29,069 bases of DNA from Poteriospumella lacustris (lineage: Eukaryota; Sar; Chrysophyceae; Chromulinales; Dinobryaceae). Under the pieces are notes generated by a model, which did not search any database, was not told the origin of the DNA, and saw only the letters and a list, made by a program, of their open reading frames with translations. Shown here in pieces: positions 25,752 to 29,069 of the stretch. A program made the translations under genes and the position numbers. Location: NCBI GenBank assembly GCA_008000375.1, contig SMOI01000380.1, positions 1 through 29,069 of the forward strand, written 5' to 3'. Numbering within the stretch: position 1 is the stretch's first letter; each line of letters starts with the position of its first letter.

Positions 25752-27584
25752 TCACCGTCGCCGCGGCGTGAGGTTGCTGTGCGCCGGCCGCGGCGACACC
25801 ATCGGCGAGGCGCTGCGGCTGCGCGCGGAGTGCGGCCGCGACGGCGCGGGGCTGTGGTCTCCGGCGCCGCGGTGGTGCCCGTGGCCCTGTCCGTGGCCGT
25901 GTCCGTGGCCCTGCCCGTGGCCGTGGCCGTGCGAGGCGGCGGCGCTGCCCGGCTGCGGCCTTGGCGAGTGCGACGGCAGCGACTGGCCCGCGAGGTGGCC
26001 GAGCACGCGCGTCGGGTGCGAGTCGACGGCCATCGACGGCGGCGCGTTCCCATCGCCGTCGACCGCCGGCGTGGACTTCGCGCGGTTGATGTTCGCGCGC
26101 TCGGCGACGACCATGTCCATCGTGCGCTCGTAGACGCCGAGACTGGTGCGCTGCGCCTTCTTCATCGCCTCTTTCTCCGCGACGATCTTCATGGCGGCCT
26201 GCGGGTTCGTCGTGTACAGCTTCACCATCCACTCCTCGTTCTCCGGGTGGTCGTCCTCCTCGCCGCCGCCGTCGCCATCGCCGTCGGTGCCGATGTGGCT
26301 GCGCATCTTTTGCAGCTTCATTTGGAACGCGATTTTGTCCTTCTCGCCGGCCGACGCGTGGTAGTTGCCGACGAACTTGTGGTCGCGCTGCAGCTGCGTC
26401 GAGGTGCGCGGCAGGTTGCCGACGGCGAGGTCGTTGGCGTTGTGCTGCTTGTGGCGGTCGATGTCCATGAGGTACTGCTGCCCCTCGTCGCCCTCGTACT
26501 GCTCCTGCTGGTAGACGGTCGCCAGCAGCCGCGCGTCCTCCGCCACCGAGTCGCTGCCGTTGCCCGTGTTCGTGGCGAGTGGATGGCTGTCGAGCCGCGT
26601 CTTCAGCGCGTGCACCTGCTGGTGGCGCTGCTGCGCGACGGCCTTGCGGTAGTGGTGCGTGCCGGTCGACTGGATGATGAGCATCGCCATCTCGTCGCGC
26701 GGGTGCAGCAGCGGCCGGTGCGGCGCGGCCGTCGGGTGGCCGTCCTCGTCGGTGGCCGCGGCCGTGTCGCCGACACTGGCACCGTTCTTGGCCGACAGCT
26801 TCTGCGACAGCCAGCCGATAAGGCTGTTCCTCGCGTCCTCCGCGCGCTTTCGCCGCTTCGCCTCTTCGATGGCGGCGCGTTCGTGCGCGTCGAGCACCTC
26901 GAGGTAGGCGCTCTCGTGGATGTTGAGCTCGGACAGGTCACCGAGCGCGACGCGGCGGCCGTCGACAAGCATCAGGCGCTTCTCCGCGCAGCGATTCCAG
27001 AACTGCACGCCGAGGATGTGTTGGCGCAGCGCGAGCTGCATTTGGAAGGCGGGGAACAGCAGCGCCGGGTGGTTCGTGACGAAGGCGCGGAAGCGGTCCA
27101 CGTTGATGGCGACGACCGAGTCGATGGCCTTGAGCTCCTTGTTCATCAGCTTGGCCTGGGGATGGGTGTCGACGGTCTTGCCGTAGAGGTCGACGAGCAT
27201 GTTGTGGATCTCCTTCGGCGACAGCTGCCCCGTCGAGTCGGCGTCGTACAGGTCGAAGGCGAAGATGACCAGCGACGCCTTCGAGAGCGTGCAGTAGTTC
27301 CACAGCGACAGCACGAACTCTCGGAAGTCGATCTTGCCCGAGCCGTCCTCGTCGAAGAGGTTGAAGACGCGGTCGCGGAAGAACGTCGCCTCGGTGGCCA
27401 AGTGAGCGAAGAGCTCCTGCACGGTAATATGGCCGCTCGCATCGACATCTGCTGATCGAAAGATCTCGTAGAGCTTTCCCACTTCTTCTGGAGTCAATAG
27501 TAGAGCATCGAATTGGGGTTTGAAGGGGCGAAGAGTAGGGTTGTCGATGTAGGTGTACTTGTACTTGGAGAAGCAGCTGAACAT
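25752..27584 (-). CDS. Three-EF-hand protein, intronless paralog with His/Gly-rich tail
   Basis: A 610-residue single-exon protein. Complete EF loops are D46-E57 (DVDASGHITVQE), D78-E89 (DEDGSGKIDFRE) and D114-E125 (DADSTGQLSPKE), followed by FVTNHPALLFPAFQMQLAL through FWNRC and DGRRV (about 168-212), and HPRDEMAMLIIQSTGTHHYR (294-313). Both blocks match the gene at 10242-12003. The paralog's intron position (after QAK) is uninterrupted here (QAKLMNKELKAID). The N-terminus MFSCFSK lacks Gly2 but has a Cys that could be palmitoylated, so membrane targeting may differ. The tail carries an HGHGQGHGHGHG repeat before a Ser/Pro/Arg end. Likely a calcium sensor; its partner is unknown. It is divergent from SmD1 and convergent with the 1163-residue protein gene. 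Confidence 0.9.
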   Translation of the reverse strand: MFSCFSKYKYTYIDNPTLRPFKPQFDALLLTPEEVGKLYEIFRSADVDASGHITVQELFAHLATEATFFRDRVFNLFDEDGSGKIDFREFVLSLWNYCTLSKASLVIFAFDLYDADSTGQLSPKEIHNMLVDLYGKTVDTHPQAKLMNKELKAIDSVVAINVDRFRAFVTNHPALLFPAFQMQLALRQHILGVQFWNRCAEKRLMLVDGRRVALGDLSELNIHESAYLEVLDAHERAAIEEAKRRKRAEDARNSLIGWLSQKLSAKNGASVGDTAAATDEDGHPTAAPHRPLLHPRDEMAMLIIQSTGTHHYRKAVAQQRHQQVHALKTRLDSHPLATNTGNGSDSVAEDARLLATVYQQEQYEGDEGQQYLMDIDRHKQHNANDLAVGNLPRTSTQLQRDHKFVGNYHASAGEKDKIAFQMKLQKMRSHIGTDGDGDGGGEEDDHPENEEWMVKLYTTNPQAAMKIVAEKEAMKKAQRTSLGVYERTMDMVVAERANINRAKSTPAVDGDGNAPPSMAVDSHPTRVLGHLAGQSLPSHSPRPQPGSAAASHGHGHGQGHGHGHGQGHGHHRGAGDHSPAPSRPHSARSRSASPMVSPRPAHSNLTPRRR

Positions 27585-28172
27585 GATTCACCGTACGTCA
27601 CTACTTTCCCACGCAAAGTTGACAAACACAAACGAGAGTCTTCCTTCGCGCACAGTGAACCAATCGACAAATGAAACCGGATTCGACAGGCTTCAGGGAA
27701 GATATGATCGCAGATAAGCAACGCGCGCAGGTCTCGCAGACTTGCCAATTAGAAAGATCTCCAACAAAAAAATTCACCCGGCTATACTTGTCTTGCTTTC
27801 GTCAATCATGAAGTGATTGGTGAAGACACCTGTCGATGAAATATTTGGCGAGATTGTCCACCACGGCAGCAGCGAACGGCTCGATGGCACGACGACGACG
27901 ACCAAGGCACAAAAATGAAACCACCCTCTTATGGCTCTTGGCACACCCACTCGCCGCCCTCTGCCAAACGTACCCAGCGCGAGGCTGTGTTCGCCCCCAC
28001 CTGCGACGCCGTCGCCAGCAGCCGCCGCCGATTTGTCTATCGATAGCTTCGGCTGTATCGAAAGACCTGCCTGCATGGACTCTCGACCCGGATTGGATCA
28101 GTTTCGATTTCGTGTATTGATCACCGTTCTTTTGTTTGGCTGATTTGGAGTAGTGCATACACCGGAGAAAAG
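27585..28172. promoter_or_regulatory. Shared upstream region of the EF-hand paralog and SmD1
   Basis: About 588 bp lie between two divergent start codons, so both promoters must be here. GC content is lower than in the flanking EF-hand gene. Short open frames on both strands have no protein character. No specific core-promoter element is identified. Confidence 0.45.
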
Positions 28173-28709
28173 ATGAAGCTCGTTCGGTAAGTTGGATGCG
28201 ATGGCGATCGCGTTGTGCAAACGAGTTTTCTGACAGCTGTATGGTATCCGTTCAGGTTTTTGATGAAGTTAAATAACGAGACAGTGACCATTGAGTTGAA
28301 GAATGGAACAGTTGTGTCGGGAACGATCTCAGGTAGGTGTAATGTCGTCTTCTCCTCCGCACGCAGGATGTCAGATTGTAATGTTCGTCTTTTTTTGCTG
28401 TTGTTTTGTGATATTTGCACAGGTGTTGACGTTTCTATGAACACATACTTGAAGAACGCGAAAGTAACGCTGAAAGGAAAGAATCCAGTGCATCACGACT
28501 TCCTCTCAATACGCGGCAACAACATCCGCTACTACATTTTACCCGACAGTTTGAACTTGGACACGCTGCTGGTGGACGATACGCCCAAGCATGCAATCAG
28601 TCGAGTTCCTTTGAAGAGCAGTACAGCGGGCCGAGGAGGTCGTGGAGGCAGAGGCCGAGGAGGTCGCGGAGGAGGAAGAGGCGGCCGTGGTGGTGGAGGG
28701 CGAAGATAG
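28173..28709 (+). CDS. SNRPD1: Small nuclear ribonucleoprotein SmD1 (three exons)
   Basis: Exons 28173-28186, 28256-28332 and 28423-28709 are joined across introns of 69 nt (GTAAGT...CGTTCAG) and 90 nt (GTAGGT...TTGCACAG). The product is 125 residues, close to the usual 119. The Sm fold is clear: [20 protein letters not shown] (Sm1), [19 protein letters not shown], and Sm2 with [16 protein letters not shown], then the SmD1 C-terminal Arg-Gly tail ([15 protein letters not shown]) that is normally arginine-methylated and bound by SMN. It is part of the heptameric Sm ring on spliceosomal U snRNAs. The first exon codes for only four and two-thirds codons. A second copy of the tail lies inverted at 28992-29069. 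Confidence 0.96.
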
Positions 28710-28991
28710 ACTCCCTCGATCTGCCATTGTCGCCATTTGTTTGTAAAAATCACAGTGTAAATTCTGAGTTTGGAACAATTTTATAGGGATTTCGCTGTGT
28801 TTAAAATTTCTTTGACATTCAATAGGTCATCGAGACGAAGGAGAACAAAACCCCGAGTAGGAAACCAACTTGTGAAACTCTCCAGTTCCGCACGGCACAA
28901 CTTGAACCAGATTGTTCCAAACTCAATAATTTAAACTACACGATTTTTACAACAAACACCAGCATTTACAAACGAAGCGAATCGAAGACGT
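28710..28991. other. Shared 3' region between two tail-to-tail SmD1 copies
   Basis: Only 282 bp separate the stop codons. The two flanks carry related 3' sequence in opposite orientation: TTTGTAAAAATC...GTGTAAATTCTGAGTTTGGAACAAT at 28739-28780 (plus) and TTGTAAAAATCGTGTAG...TGAGTTTGGAACAAT ending near 28911 (minus, read from about 28953). Sequence outside these parts has diverged. Confidence 0.75.
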
Positions 28992-29069
28992 TTATCTTCG
29001 CCCTCCACCACCACGGCCGCCTCTTCCTCCTCCGCGACCTCCTCGGCCTCTGCCTCCACGACCTCCTCG
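28992..29069 (-). CDS. SNRPD1: Second SmD1 copy, 3' end only (runs off the window)
   Basis: The minus strand from the window edge codes for 25 residues of the SmD1 Arg-Gly tail ([20 protein letters not shown] then GGGRR) and stops at TAA (28992-28994). It is identical base for base to the tail of the plus-strand copy for 77 of 78 bases, the difference being the stop codon (TAA here, TAG there). The rest of the gene, if intact, lies to the right of the window. The diverged 3' flank argues against a simple mirror artefact of assembly. Confidence 0.85.
   Translation of the reverse strand, partial: RGGRGGRGRGGRGGGRGGRGGGGRR

Noticed and set aside
1-29069. CRISPR arrays, insertion sequences, retroelements, rRNA genes
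   Set aside because: I saw no spaced direct repeats of CRISPR type, no transposase, reverse transcriptase or long terminal repeats, and no rRNA sequence.

Overview
This window comes from a nuclear genome of a microbial eukaryote. The evidence is short GT-AG introns (56 to 90 nt in the cases I can place), a tRNA with internal A and B boxes and an oligo-T terminator, an spliceosomal SmD1 gene, and unlinked genes on both strands with no operons. Intron density is low. Two EF-hand proteins carry a conserved block after the EF-hands (HPALLFPAFQMQ...GVxFW) that reminds me of oomycete/stramenopile proteins, but this is recall and not a firm placement.

Layout. Left part (1-8.7 kb, moderate GC): three genes on the minus strand for putative secreted low-complexity proteins (454-899, 3505-4841, 5385-5656). 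Each has a signal-peptide exon that ends in phase 1 and a low-complexity second exon. Among them lie a PLP enzyme of the cystathionine gamma-lyase family (1623-2900, minus) with an unusual hydrophobic N-terminus and a tRNA-Thr(CGU) (3118-3189, minus). A membrane ferric reductase/NADPH oxidase-like flavocytochrome follows (6119-7927, minus).

Middle part (8.8-19.5 kb, very GC-rich): a head-to-head pair made of a three-EF-hand protein (10242-12003, minus) and what looks like a degenerate EF-hand relative (12694-14385, plus). Each is followed downstream, in its own direction, by a long stretch whose sense strand is rich in T and C and poor in A (about 8.8-10.2 kb and 14.4-17.6 kb). Next is a zinc deacylase of the AstE/aspartoacylase family (18170-19491, plus, one intron).

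Right part: SUA5/YrdC threonylcarbamoyl-AMP synthase (19969-21222, plus), a 1163-residue mostly disordered protein with a small conserved C-terminal helical domain (21743-25298, plus), a second EF-hand paralog (25752-27584, minus), SmD1 (28173-28709, plus), and the 3' end of a second SmD1 copy in inverted, tail-to-tail orientation running off the window edge (28992-29069, minus).

The genes do not form one pathway. The most notable items are the secreted-protein cluster with shared exon architecture, the canonical/degenerate EF-hand head-to-head pair with its mirror-image compositional flanks, and the inverted SmD1 duplication.
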